Source: Spirometra erinaceieuropaei (lineage: Eukaryota > Platyhelminthes > Cestoda > Diphyllobothriidea > Diphyllobothriidae). From it: 64,000 bases of DNA. Made by a program: the position numbers and the translations under genes. Each line of letters opens with the position of its first letter. Position 1 is the first letter of the stretch. Below the pieces are notes generated by a model. That model was not told the origin of the DNA and did no database searches. It saw only the letters and a program-made list of their open reading frames with translations. Shown here one piece after another: positions 55,180 through 64,000 of this stretch. The stretch is from assembly GCA_902702965.1 (NCBI GenBank), contig CACRXP010000064.1:1384932-1448931 (forward strand), in the 5' to 3' direction.

Positions 55180-56795
55180 TCAATCCAGCATTCTCTAACC
55201 AATAACACTGTGTTATCTGTTTTCCACCAGTTTACACGCCTCTACTTTGCTAATTGCAATTAGCGCCGTCTATCTTGGTACCGCATTAGAGTAATAAAAC
55301 AAAGTACGGCGGAAATTCGAGTTTCTTCAATTGATTCTACAGATTCCGTTACTTGCCGCGTCAATCTGCCTTACTGATAAAGCTAATATTAACATCCTTT
55401 CCGTGTTGCAGGATTCCCTAGGCTTTATTGTCTCAGTGGGCTTGCATATCCACTCCTCGCCCGTTCATTTATTTAGACAGGTGCTGGCGAACTCCTTGAT
55501 GCGAGGTCTCCGTACACTCTGATACAGTGCGGAAACCGTGACCCCTTAATCGCCTGCTACAGTGTCAGTAAAAGTCATTGTTCGCCACAATCGAAATATC
55601 TGCGTCCATATTTCTGGGCGTTCTGATTTACTGGCCACTGTTAGCCAGCCATGCTCCAAGTTCTTGTCCAGTGACCCTAAGACCTGAACTCCAGTCAACT
55701 GTTCTGACATGAAAATCAGCGATCTGTCATTGGGCTAGGACTCTGTCTCTGTAAATTGCAATTGCGATCCTTTACATTATATGGAACTGGCGCTCATTAG
55801 CTCGCAGGACAGGGTCCACACGCTCTGTTTCGCGTCGCAGTTTAACCTGGAGCGCATGTAGCGTGACTCAGAGTGACCAGTACTCAAAAAGTGAACCCAA
55901 ACTCGCAGTCTGGACAAGGGTCATGATGCACTGACTAACACGAACGGATCGGAAACTGTCAGTCAAAGGGGGCACGACCATGGTACCTACTGATTGCCCG
56001 TCGCCACGCTACCACCCCAGAAGACGCAAGCTAAACTTCAAGTCAGAACGGCGGGATTTGCATGTTTTACAGCCCGACCAAATTGGCAACCATCACATCT
56101 TAGAGGTAGGCAAGGCGTGATTTTGGGAAGACGGATCATCAGCCTGATTCTCCAATCGAAGGAGAAACCAGCATTCCGGTTGCATATTGTCATCCGCTGA
56201 ACTTGCACTGCATCCCGTCACACATTCCTTCCCTCCCTTCAGCCTGCCTTCCCCCACGATCCCCCTTCTTCTCTGCATCATATATCGATGCCGTTACCCA
56301 TCACGTTTCTCTTCCACCGCTGAACAATATCCGTTACTTCAAAATCCGTGCTCACATAGGTGTTTGCTAGGTAATTATAGGGTGCAGGACCCCCAAGTAA
56401 ATAGCAACTACAAAATACACTCTAAAATTCAGTGTGACGTAAACATCACTTATTATTCACCGTTCCCATTGTTTGAAATTTCCTTCCCTTCCTGACTAAA
56501 TGTGAACTTACCAGCGGCGCTTTATTCAAAGTCCGTTTTTGTGAAAATTGCTTTCTAACTTTTTAATTGTCGCCCTCAATATCTTTCCCAAATTACAGCG
56601 TACGACAAGGCTTTCGGCATAAATTAGCCTTTTTTCCGTGTCTTCTTGTTCTCCATGCTATGTGTTGCCCTACCGATACAACCCCCTCCACCACCATTCC
56701 GCATATAGCACGGTCCACAGCTAGCTCAAGTTAGTTAAGGGTCCTACACCCTACCGCTGCCCTCTGCTAATTTGCAAAGGATAGGCGACCGTTAC
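55180..56795. other. Non-coding stretch, nothing recognised
   Basis: No gene or repeat family member was recognised. A 102-codon frame at 56187-56495 is proline- and serine-rich without a recognisable domain. Confidence 0.4.
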
Positions 56796-56799
56796 CCAC

Positions 56800-57290
56800 C
56801 CGACAGTTCAACCGTCGTTGCCGACGATGTTCACCGTGGACTGCGCAACAGGGTGGAGCATGGTCGATGTCTTGTGCGTGACTCAGTTTACAGTAAATTC
56901 GACTTGCACAGCATCTACTGCACCCCCTCCTCCTTCCCCGCCTGGAACCGGTATCGAGACAGAATCAAGAAGACCGGAGGCGGAGAAGGGCGCAGGTGGA
57001 TGGCACGGTCGAGCCCTCGCCTTGAAGTTCCACTCCACACCCCCTGGTTCACACAGCAAATGACCAGGTTTTTGACTAGAAAAACACCTGATGGGCAGCA
57101 GGGGTCCCACTGTGCGCGACGTCTGCCGGCAATCGGGTCTTCCATCGCACCCCGAAACGTAGGCATTTGTTATGGTGTGCAATCCGATAATGCCTGTCAC
57201 AATCTGATATGGCCTGCGTGTTGGTTCAGCGCATTTGCCACGTGGCCTGTTTGTTGGGGGCACTTTACCCACCCAACAGCGCAAGAAGAA
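56800..57290. repeat. Dispersed repeat R1, longest copy
   Basis: Aligned with 45735-46150 and 3660-3790. A plus-strand frame of 183 codons (56772-57323) spans it, but the equivalent frame in the 45.7 kb copy is interrupted and the peptide has no family resemblance I know. I treat it as repeat DNA. Confidence 0.65.
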
Positions 57291-57394
57291 CATGCCAGTA
57301 AAACGTTGTTTATGACAGAATGACCGTCAGCAGCTGCTAGCGGAAGTTTAAGTCGGAGAATATCGACTGTGTTAAACAGAGTGGTAACTTAAAA

Positions 57395-57835
57395 GAAGAA
57401 GAAGAAGGCACGATCACTGGGACGGTAGGTTTATTGGCCTTAGCTTTCAAACTCGAACTGGAGTTCATCATCAGAGACTGCTAGAGGGCAGCAACGTGTG
57501 AACATTAATATCATTGTGCCGTGAGAGCGAGGGGGGTGGACTAGGTCCGTGGCTAGGTTTGGTTTTAGCCGTGTAGTCCACAATGGTTCCCCGGAGTGGT
57601 GACGCCGTTTATACTTCGCGGCGATGTGAGCTGTGCCACCTGGCTGCGTGGGCGGAGTGCATGATAACACGCAGGCAAATCAATGAGTCTATTGATAGAT
57701 TTGGTGTCCTACACCCACGCCTCCAACAGTTCTCGCCCCGAGTGGTAACTCTTGAATTGCTGCACGCGCTTCGATATCTTCGCAAACACATTTATTCCGC
57801 AAAATCAATGAAATAGATGTTCTCCGGATCTCACC
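57395..57835 (-). mobile_element. PLE family A 3' fragment
   Basis: The minus strand encodes FAKISKRVQQFKSYHSGREL, LEAWV, a stop, then DTKSINRLIDLPACYHALRP, the C-terminal part of a GIY-YIG domain. A 3' terminal repeat follows with a hammerhead-like core (57445-57474): CTGATGA, stem II AACTC/GAGTT, GAAAGC. It begins with the (GAA)n-containing PLE end AAAGAAGAAGAAGAAGGCAC. Confidence 0.75.
57445..57474 (-). ncRNA. Hammerhead-like core with good stem II
   Basis: CTGATGA, then AACTC and GAGTT pairing around CAGTTC, then GAAAGC. Both invariant segments are intact. Stem III (AGC with GCC) has one mismatch. Confidence 0.55.
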
Positions 57836-58231
57836 GTAATTTGATAATTCCATTTATACAAACGGCATTTCATGCCTGTTTGGGTAGGACAGACTTATAG
57901 AGTTTCTGTTGTTGGGTGTCAGGTTAACGAAAACTGGAGAGTTAGAGAAACGGGGGGTTATGAGATCTGCAAGATGCTAGCTGTCTGCCTGAGGTTCCCC
58001 ATTTGTGGAGTACGATCACTCGTGACTGACACCATCCACAAGTCCGAGCCAAAATAACGAATGAAAGCGCACAGCAGTATGAATTTGTACAGAACGGCAG
58101 TGCATAAGAGCAAGGTCAAGGTTCAAGGCAATGAATAATCAGACAAGACGTCCAAATAAGCATCAACAAGGAAAAATGGGAGACGAAATGTTAACAACAA
58201 ATCACAGTCAGGGGAAACTAGAGGCATGAGA

Positions 58232-58534
58232 TTACCAGGGCAATTGCAGATTGATTACGTGATCTAACTGCTTGCACAGGTCTGGTTTCTCCCTCCGTAT
58301 GTAGGCTGCTTCCAAATAACGCAAGGTTCGAGTTGTATGCGCTCGGACAAGTACTCGAAAAGATGCTTTAGGGTCGACAACATGACCGCTATATATCAGG
58401 TGTTTCGTTATAGACGAACGGGGGGTTTTGTTTTCCTGTTTGAAAAGCCAATTAGGCAAATGCTCAGCGGCCCTGGTTGCCAATTGCCTTTGCGTTCGCC
58501 CAATGTACTTGCATCCGCAAGTGCACGTGAACAC
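58232..58534 (-). CDS. GIY-YIG endonuclease C-terminal domain, PLE family C, left arm
   Basis: This 100-codon open frame begins FTCTCGCKYIGRTQRQLATR (Y-I-G-R-T with catalytic tyrosine and arginine kept), then AAEHLPNWLFKQENKTPRSS, ITKHLIYSGHVVDPKASFRV, RTLRYLEAAYIRREKPDLCK (the family's conserved glutamate in LEAAYI) and ends QLDHVINLQLPW. It is the 3' part of a PLE protein, with RT and linker missing. The first methionine is in the truncated domain, so this is a fragment and not a real start. Confidence 0.8.
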   Translation of the reverse strand: MFTCTCGCKYIGRTQRQLATRAAEHLPNWLFKQENKTPRSSITKHLIYSGHVVDPKASFRVLVRAHTTRTLRYLEAAYIRREKPDLCKQLDHVINLQLPW

Positions 58535-58539
58535 ATGTG

Positions 58540-59020
58540 AATATGTCTACCTTTTAAGGGTGACAACGTCTCAAACGCAATCAAGAGACGCTTGCGTTGC
58601 ACAATTGAAAGAACGTACAACGCAGCAGAGCTTATCTTCATCAGTTCCACAAAAAGCCTTCCAATTAAAGGGTCAAAGGATGCCTTGCCAATGCACGCCA
58701 CCCCAAATTGTGTGTATGAATTCACATGCACTTGCGGATGCAAGTACATTGGGCGAACGCGAAGGCAAGTGGCAACCAGGGGCGCTGAGCATTTGCCTAA
58801 TTGGCTTTTCAAACAGGAAAATAGAACCCCCTGTTCGTCTATAACGAAACACCTGTTAGATAGCGGTCAAGTTGTCGACCCTAAAGCATCTTTTCGAGTA
58901 CTTGTCCGAGCACGTACAACTCGAACCTTGCGTTATTTGGAAGCAGCCTACATACGGAGGGAGAAACCAGACCTGTGCAAGCAGTTAGATCACGTGATCA
59001 ATCTGCAATTGCCCTGGTAA
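58540..59020 (+). CDS. PLE linker and GIY-YIG endonuclease, family C, right arm
   Basis: An open frame from about 58540 through the in-frame ATG at 58592 to 59020 without a stop: CLPFKGDNVSNAIKRRLRCT (linker), IERTYNAAELIFISSTKSLP, NCVYEFTCTCGCKYIGRTRR (GIY as CVYEF, YIGRT intact), AEHLPNWLFKQENRTPCSS, KHLLDSGQVVDPKASF, YLEAAYIRREKPDLC and LPW at the C-terminus. It is one of the few transposon frames here without a break, which with its near-identical inverted twin suggests a recent insertion. The catalytic RT is absent, so it cannot be autonomous. Confidence 0.8.
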
Positions 59021-59199
59021 TCTCACGCCTCTATTTTCCCCTGACTGTGATTTGTTGTTAACATTTCGTCTCCCTCTTTCCTATATGATGCATATGTGGA
59101 CGTCTTATCTGATTATTCATTGCCTTGAACCTTGACCTTGCTCTTATGCACTGCCATTCTGTACAAATTCCTACTGCTGTGCGCTTTCATTCGTTACCT

Positions 59200-60010
59200 A
59201 TGTTATGCAGAGACGGGCTGCAGTTGAAAAGCCGTCACGAAATTTATTGGTCCCAATAAATTCGGCTGTACATAACTTGTTAAATCACGAGCCGCCAAAG
59301 GGCGTCTCGCCAAGAAACCAGGCATCGCATGCCTTCTACTGAAGCTCTAACTCCTGCCAGCCTGACTGTGCTTTAGGGCTGGGTGGACAATCGCAAACAC
59401 TCAGGCACGGACACACACCAGGACAGAGGTGAATATGGAGGCCTTTGTCTCGGGTGGCGAAACGCTCTGTATCTTATTGACACACTTGCGTTGAGAGCCT
59501 GACTTAGAGGTCCGCTCTTCCTCCCTCCCCTGCAGTGGATCTGAGGCCTCCTAAGGGGTAGACAGACAAGAAAGCGAACTAAGGCGTTAGCGGAAGTTCG
59601 GTCAACTCAAGCGGCTACGTAAACAGGACCGAGCAGATCCCCCGTGCAAAGGCCATTTCAGTCGACGCGTCCACCTCTCCCCCCCTCCCCCTCCGCATCG
59701 CCGGACATCAGGGTGAGGCCCGTGAAAATACGCATCCAGATACTCACTGGCCAGAATGCCTATGTGCTGCTGTGTTCCAGGGGAAACAGGCTTCAACCTG
59801 AACTGGCAGGCACCCACACGGTCGACCATGTGACCTAGTGGCCATGCGGAACAATGGCCGTGTTTTTGTTGGTTCCGTTTTAGGTGAGATGTGTTTATGT
59901 TGCCCCACCTGATAAAAACAATACCATTGGGATTAGGTTTGGAGGTTATGGTTAGGGTTTACGGTTAGGAGTAGGACTTCCTCTCACAAAAACTTGCTAT
60001 ATTATCCTGC
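59200..60010. other. Non-coding; hairpin at 59238-59266 and TTAGGG-like patch at 59925-59975
   Basis: CGAAATTTATTGG and CCAATAAATTCG form a 12-bp hairpin with one bulge around 59238-59266. GGTTATGGTTAGGGTTTACGG and neighbours (59925-59975) resemble decayed telomeric DNA directly upstream of the LINE. No gene is recognised. Confidence 0.45.
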
Positions 60011-60018
60011 GACTATCT

Positions 60019-62240
60019 TACTCTCTTATGCGGGGATTTTAATCGCGTGAATTTACGCCCCTTTACACTTTTAGGCTTCGATGATCTTGTCTCCTTTAAT
60101 ACTCGCGCAGATGCCCATCTTGATCATATTCTGACTAACCACAGCAAGCTTTTTTGCGTAAAAAAACCAGGGCTCCATTGTCAGGTTCTGATCATTCCAC
60201 TTTATTGTGTCTTCCAAAAATCTATTCCAACTCAAAATGTGCACTGCTTGCCAAGCCTGAGAGAAAGGTTAAGGTTCGCAACACGTCCGCCCAAAACATT
60301 CTCATGCTTCAGACTTGCATTTCTCTTACTATCCCCACTTTCCTTGAACATTCTAATGTTGAATCCTGTTCTTCCAACCTGACAGCGTTTTTAAATGACA
60401 TTTTCGATATTTGCTGCCCTTTTGATACTGTTATGGTACGACCGGATAGAATTTCTCCCCAATATCTGAAATCGTTAAGACGTAAAAAATAACTCCTTTA
60501 CAAGCTAGGCTTACGTGATGGCCTTAAAAACGTTACCGTCTTAATAAAAACAGAGACTGACAGGCTAAATAGCCTGTTTGTCAGCCAACTTTTTTCCTCT
60601 TCTTACTCCCTCCCTTTCCCCCCTTCCTCAGCTGAGATTTGGAAAAATCTTAAGCGTCTCACTGGCCTTCGCAACAAGCTGGTGCACGTGGATGCAGATT
60701 TAGACTCCCTAAATAAAAATTTTATATTTAGTCACAATGACTCCCATCTTCCCTTAGAAGACATTCCCCTATCACCGAGTACATTCCAACCCGTGTCTTT
60801 GGCAACAGTAGAGAAACACTTTAAAAAGGTCCGTGGATCAACAGCTGCCGGATCGGATGGTGTTCTCAGATAGCCCCTATTTTAACGCACCTAATCAATA
60901 TGTCTTTCATGGTGTTCAAGATTCCCGACGCCTGGCGTACAGTGAGAATCACTCTCATCCCTAAAAAGCCTGCTAACTTTGGTCCTAAATCTTTTCGCCC
61001 AATTGCCTGCTCCTCTGCAATACTAAAGCTTGCTGAAAGAGTTGCCCTAGATATCATAAAACCTTTTTCTTCCAGTTTTTCCGACCCCTTACAATTTGCA
61101 TACAAAGCTAAACGGAGTACTTGAGATGCTGTCGCTCTTGTGGTCCACTCTGCTCTAAAAGCATTAGACAAGGGTTGCCGCGAGTATGCGTGCGCTTTTC
61201 TTGATTACTCCTCCGCCTTCAATACGGTCCCGCGCCCTCTTCTCCTTTCCAAAACCTCCGCATGTGGCTCTCCAGGCTGGGTCGTCTCTTGGCTGAGCGA
61301 TTATTTTACCTTCCGCATCCAATTTGTCCAATCTGGCAAGCGGAAATCTTCGACCCTTCCCAATGACTGCGGTGTTCTTCAAGGTTCCATTCTATCCCCT
61401 CACCTTTTCTCCCTCCACACTGATGATCTCAGGTCCCCTAATGACTGTCTTCTGGTCAAGTATGCTGACGATGTGGTTGTTGGACACCCTCTCAAAAGTC
61501 AGACACACCTCCGATCTCTAAAGGATGGCCTAAACCATGTCCTAGCGTGGTCGGAGGAAAATGGTCTCCTAATTAACAACCAAAAATCCGTTCAGTGTAC
61601 TTTTCGACTGCGGCCCTCTCCTAACCCTGATTCCTCTGACATTCTTCCTAACGAAGTATCCTCTTTCAGGTATCTCGGCGTTACTTTGTCCTCAAATCTT
61701 TCTTTTTCCCTCCATATTGAGTCTCTATTTATTAAAGTTCGTAAACTTTACTACATTCGTCGTTTACGTTCCTATCACACGCCTCAACCCTTAGTCTGGC
61801 CATTCGTTGATGCCTGCATTCTTCCTCTTATCGTATACTGCTCTCCTGTCATTTTTCCTGCTTTGTTAAAAAGGATCTTTTAATTTTGAAACGAATCCTC
61901 CGCATGATCTCTTCTGCTGCTGGTGTTTCTTATATTTTTTAGTTGACACTATCTTACAACGACACTTCAATGCGGTCAAGCAATTTGCTGGTCGAATTCT
62001 AGATGACGTTGCCCATCCCCTACATTCCGATCTTATGTCTGCCAAGTCTTCCCGCCCGATGCGCCGCAACTTCCGTCTTATATCCTGTCGCACATCGGCT
62101 TATCGAGCTTCTGTATTGCCATTCCTAGCGCGCTATCTTACGTGCGAAGAGACAGAAATACAGAAGCTAAGACTTGAACTATCCCCATAATAATCGTTTC
62201 TTTGTGTTAAACTTTAACTCTTGAATAATCTATTAACTTA
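60019..62240 (+). mobile_element. Non-LTR retrotransposon (CR1/Jockey-like LINE), 5'-truncated
   Basis: A plus-strand element with the end of an AP-type endonuclease, a near-complete reverse transcriptase and a C-terminal region, in a few frames. The 5' truncation at about 60000 lies next to a TTAGGG-like patch. No poly(A) tail or clear target duplication was seen. A long (CT)n run lies 60 bp downstream. Confidence 0.85.
60028..62190 (+). pseudogene. LINE endonuclease-reverse transcriptase, broken
   Basis: It begins LCGDFNRVNLRPFTLLGFDD (endonuclease GDFN motif) and ADAHLDHILTNHSKLF (the D-H motif). After frame changes come SSSYSLPFPPSSAEIWKNL, VSLATVEKHFKKVRGSTAAG and FRPIACSSAILKLAERVALD (RT motif 2 region). 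From 60900 to 61883 the RT is in one frame with a single stop (CGA to TGA at 61122): CAFLDYSSAFNTVPRPLL (motif A), GVLQGSILSPHLFSLHTDDL (motif B), LVKYADDVVVGH (motif C, DD intact) and FRYLGVTLSSNLSF. The C-terminus resumes at 61943 (LQRHFNAVKQFAGRILDDVA, then SAYRASVLPFLARYL). At least three frameshifts. Confidence 0.9.
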
Positions 62241-62299
62241 CTTACTGCCCATAGTGAATGGAGCCAACTTTTGAACATAAGATTTCAAAATAACGCGCA

Positions 62300-62302
<3 letters not shown>

Positions 62303-62359
<57 letters not shown>
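62303..62359. repeat. (CT)n microsatellite
   Basis: About 28 uninterrupted CT units. Confidence 0.98.
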
Positions 62360-62362
<3 letters not shown>

Positions 62363-62394
62363 ACCCCTCAAAGTAAAACCGTGCATTGCCAATA

Positions 62395-62500
62395 ACTTTT
62401 CTTTCGCACAAAACTACTTGACCTCGTCGCCTGTGCGTTCCCGGCCCCACCTGCAAAAACCCCTATTACCACCAGTCCCGAATTACAGGTGACTGAGGTT
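62395..62500 (-). repeat. Dispersed repeat R2, best copy
   Basis: On the minus strand GGGACTGGTGGTAATAGGGG and GTGGGGCCGGGAACGCACAG. It is related to 15950-16030, 19145-19230, 32515-32565 and the left part of the Merlin element (37915-37975). No RNA or protein assignment. Confidence 0.45.
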
Positions 62501-62848
62501 TGCTTACTTCAGATAGGGCTACATAACCACACCTGACCCACCAGCCCTGTGTCAGCCTCAACTTTAGTACACGCATTAGTCGGATGGTGGAACCGCTGAC
62601 GGGGTGGGAAAGGCTTCTGATTGGGCGAAAGAGGAGCATCAGGCGAATTTAACTGCTGTACCTCTAACAGTCTGTTGTGACATTGTTCGCACATCGTGCA
62701 GCTGGCGAACCCGGGAAGTTCTACTGAGCCTGGAATACTATTGGTGTTTGTGGCCCAGCTGTGGGGGTAGTTGTGCATGCGTGTTCTATAGCTGACCCGG
62801 TATGGCAAAACTGACCGGTTCGAACAGTGGACTGAGGTCTGGGAGTGG

Positions 62849-62911
62849 GAGAGAGAGGGAGAGAGAGAGAGAGGGAGAGAGAGAGAGAGAGGGAGAGAGA
62901 GAGAGAGAGAG
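62849..62911. repeat. (GA)n microsatellite with GGGA interruptions
   Basis: About 30 GA units with regularly spaced GGGA variants. Leucine/serine frames across it are artefacts. Confidence 0.95.
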
Positions 62912-62989
62912 CATGAAGTCGACTGTCTCACTATGAAAAAAACGGGGGGACTGACCCATGTGGCCTCCGAGACAGGACATCGAAATAGC

Positions 62990-63021
<32 letters not shown>
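62990..63021. repeat. (AAT)n microsatellite
   Basis: About ten perfect AAT units. Confidence 0.97.
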
Positions 63022-63023
<2 letters not shown>

Positions 63024-63194
63024 GGTGGACCTGCGCGTAATTCCGGAAAGGCAAAATATTCCCGCGTCCTAACCCCAACTATAACCCCAATATAAGACTA
63101 AATTGTTGCCCGCGAGGTTCGGTTCTGCAGCCCTACTTTATAGACACCGTATGGTTAGCTTACTAAAACAATATTAGTTAACATACCTAACTTA

Positions 63195-63580
63195 GTCACC
63201 TGCTGAAAGAGAATGCAAGCAGAGCCCGGATCGCGCGCAGGGAAGCGAGTGAAGGTGGCGTGTACACTCCCTCCCTCCGACATAGCCACTCGCTGGATTA
63301 AGAGGATAAGGAGGGCGCAATCACAACTGGAAGGCCAGGGAGGGAACGGCGTGGTAACTCGCAGCGCATGGCTACTGTAGTGGAACCAACGGAGTTCCAC
63401 ACCGTTCCATTAGCAAGTCTTCTTAGCCGCTCCCTGGATTGAGATAATAAAGAGGGTGCAAGCAGGGCTCAGAGCACGCGCAGGTAGACGCGTGTGAACT
63501 GATGCCTGGCGTATGAGCACCTTTCCCCCTCGACACAGTCGCCCGCTGGATTAAAGTAGTAAGGAAAGCACAAACACGTG
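63195..63580. repeat. Degenerate tandem repeat, unit about 110-140 bp
   Basis: CGCTGGATTAAGAGGATAAG (63291), CCCTGGATTGAGATAATAAA (63432) and CGCTGGATTAAAGTAGTAAG (63544) mark three unit ends. Between them GCAAGCAGAGCCCGGATCGC and GCAAGCAGGGCTCAGAGCAC correspond. Confidence 0.65.
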
Positions 63581-63650
63581 ATATATATATATATATATTT
63601 CGAAGAAGAATGAGTCCTTTGGGAAAATTAACAAACTTTATTTCGTAAAT

Positions 63651-63681
63651 TTTCGAGACTGGTTCCCCAGCTCGTCTTCAG
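63651..63681 (-). ncRNA. Hammerhead-like core at PLE-D 3' end
   Basis: The minus strand reads CTGAAGA (fits CTGANGA), then CGAGCTGG, loop GGAA, CCAGTCTC (CTGG/CCAG plus GAG/CTC pairing as stem II), then GAAA. The invariant bases are all present and stem II is the longest in the window. Stems I and III need folding software to judge. Confidence 0.6.
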
Positions 63682-63802
63682 ACGTGTAGTAAGTGTGAAA
63701 AAACAGTCAAAATTTAAACAATGCCGAAAAAATCGATATTGCTCTGTCATGACTGAAGATGGGTTAATGCTGTAGGCTGATGTCACGTCTTGATTGGCTA
63801 TT

Positions 63803-64000
63803 ACCTTTTCCATTTTTCTTTGAGACTTGTGTACATGGCATCAAGGTCGATGCGTCGAATGATGCATGAATCATCAGAGTGAATGGCCTCTAGGAATTCT
63901 CGGCCTTTCTTATATGGGCAGGAACCGACAATGCGTGTTTTATCCCAAGCGAATTTGTGCCCAGTTTCAAGAGTATGCATGGCGACTTGGGATAAGTGGT
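63803..64000 (-). CDS. GIY-YIG endonuclease C-terminus, partial, open at window edge
   Basis: The frame read from 63998 down is uninterrupted: HLSQVAMHTLETGHKFAWDK, TRIVGSCPYKKGREFLEAIH, SDDSCIIRRIDLDAMYTSLK and EKWKR, then stop. It matches the C-terminal half of PLE nucleases (HTLETGH corresponds to the conserved histidine segment, REFLEA to the conserved glutamate). With no break in view, the element could be intact to the right of the window, but only ~65 residues are visible. Confidence 0.7.

Larger units (their letters stand above)
58055..59196. mobile_element. Inverted (head-to-head) dimer of PLE family C
   Basis: The arms 58055-58543 (minus) and 58720-59196 (plus) are reverse complements with roughly 5% difference, including about 170 bp of 3' untranslated sequence that ends at the same point in both (TTCATTCGTTA). 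The unit on the right is longer at its 5' side (58545-58720). The left arm has a 9-bp insertion near 58527. I found no hammerhead core in the arms, unlike families A and B. Confidence 0.9.
63600..64000 (-). mobile_element. Penelope-like element PLE-D, 3' end, continues past the window
   Basis: The minus strand enters at 64000 inside a GIY-YIG domain and ends at a terminal repeat with a hammerhead-like core (63651-63681), bordered by an (AT)n run at 63581-63598. The end sequence CGAAGAAGAATGAGTCCTTT differs from family A and B ends, so I count it as a fourth lineage. Confidence 0.8.

Noticed and set aside
56772..57323. 183-codon frame as a host gene
   Set aside because: It coincides with dispersed repeat R1; the homologous stretch at 45.7 kb has no equivalent open frame.
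57395..57480. 5' end of a plus-strand PLE
   Set aside because: The sequence to its right encodes a nuclease C-terminus on the minus strand, so this is the 3' end of a minus-strand copy; the same reasoning was applied at 52976.
59238..59266. Hammerhead or terminator hairpin downstream of the family C dimer
   Set aside because: It has a stem but no CTGANGA/GAAA core, and it lies outside the duplicated arms.
62509..63078. 189-codon minus-strand frame with leucine/serine runs
   Set aside because: It is produced by (GA)n and (AAT)n microsatellites, with no conserved segment between them.

Overview
The window looks like intergenic, transposon-dense nuclear DNA of a flatworm, most likely a pseudophyllidean tapeworm (Spirometra, Dibothriocephalus or Schistocephalus type). 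The evidence is many degenerate Penelope-like elements (PLEs) with GIY-YIG endonuclease domains and hammerhead-ribozyme-like termini, a non-LTR retrotransposon whose C-terminus carries C2H2-like fingers (a type I associate with cestodes), a Merlin DNA transposon (a superfamily known from Schistosoma), and degenerate TTAGGG-like blocks. The species assignment is inference. I found no convincing host protein-coding gene, rRNA gene, CRISPR array or bacterial operon. Almost every recognisable reading frame is broken transposon protein.

Layout. 1-8.2 kb: non-coding DNA, two ~1 kb foldback elements (FB1 at 2027-3015 and a decayed copy at 3950-4825), a minus-strand PLE (4892-6281) and FB2 abutting it (6282-7248). 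8.2-15 kb: two diverged copies of an unnamed repeat (D1), each interrupted by a different PLE insertion; the second insertion is a palindromic pair of PLE 3' ends. 15-23.6 kb: largely featureless. 23.6-25.4 kb: plus-strand PLE with RT, linker and GIY-YIG. 27.4-33.6 kb: foldback elements FB3, FB4 and FB5 with a small internally deleted PLE. 34.8-35.9 kb: plus-strand PLE. 37.9-38.7 kb: Merlin element with 8-bp target duplication and transposase remnant. 40.4-42.8 kb: the most complete PLE, with about 280-bp inverted terminal repeats but a deleted GIY-YIG domain. 42.8-45.7 kb: minus-strand non-LTR element. 46-53.5 kb: tandem, head-to-head and mini PLE copies, two tRNA-derived SINEs, a ~472-bp tandem repeat and a telomere-like block. 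54.2-55.2 kb: FB6. 56.8-59.2 kb: dispersed repeat, PLE 3' end and a near-perfect inverted PLE dimer. 60.0-62.2 kb: plus-strand CR1/Jockey-like LINE. 62.3-64 kb: microsatellites, a short tandem repeat and another PLE running off the right edge.

The elements do not form a pathway; they form layers of insertion. The main biological signal is in the PLE ends. Hammerhead-like cores (CTGANGA, stem II, GAAA) lie in sense orientation at 3' ends and in antisense at 5' ends, so complete copies have inverted termini. The copies form a series of internal deletions, down to a 144-bp element consisting of little but its two ends. The second signal is a family of seven ~1 kb foldback elements with ~370-400-bp arms, TA target duplications and CAGT-like termini; they cover about a tenth of the window and have no visible coding capacity. 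Boundaries given to within a few tens of bases come from comparing copies by eye.
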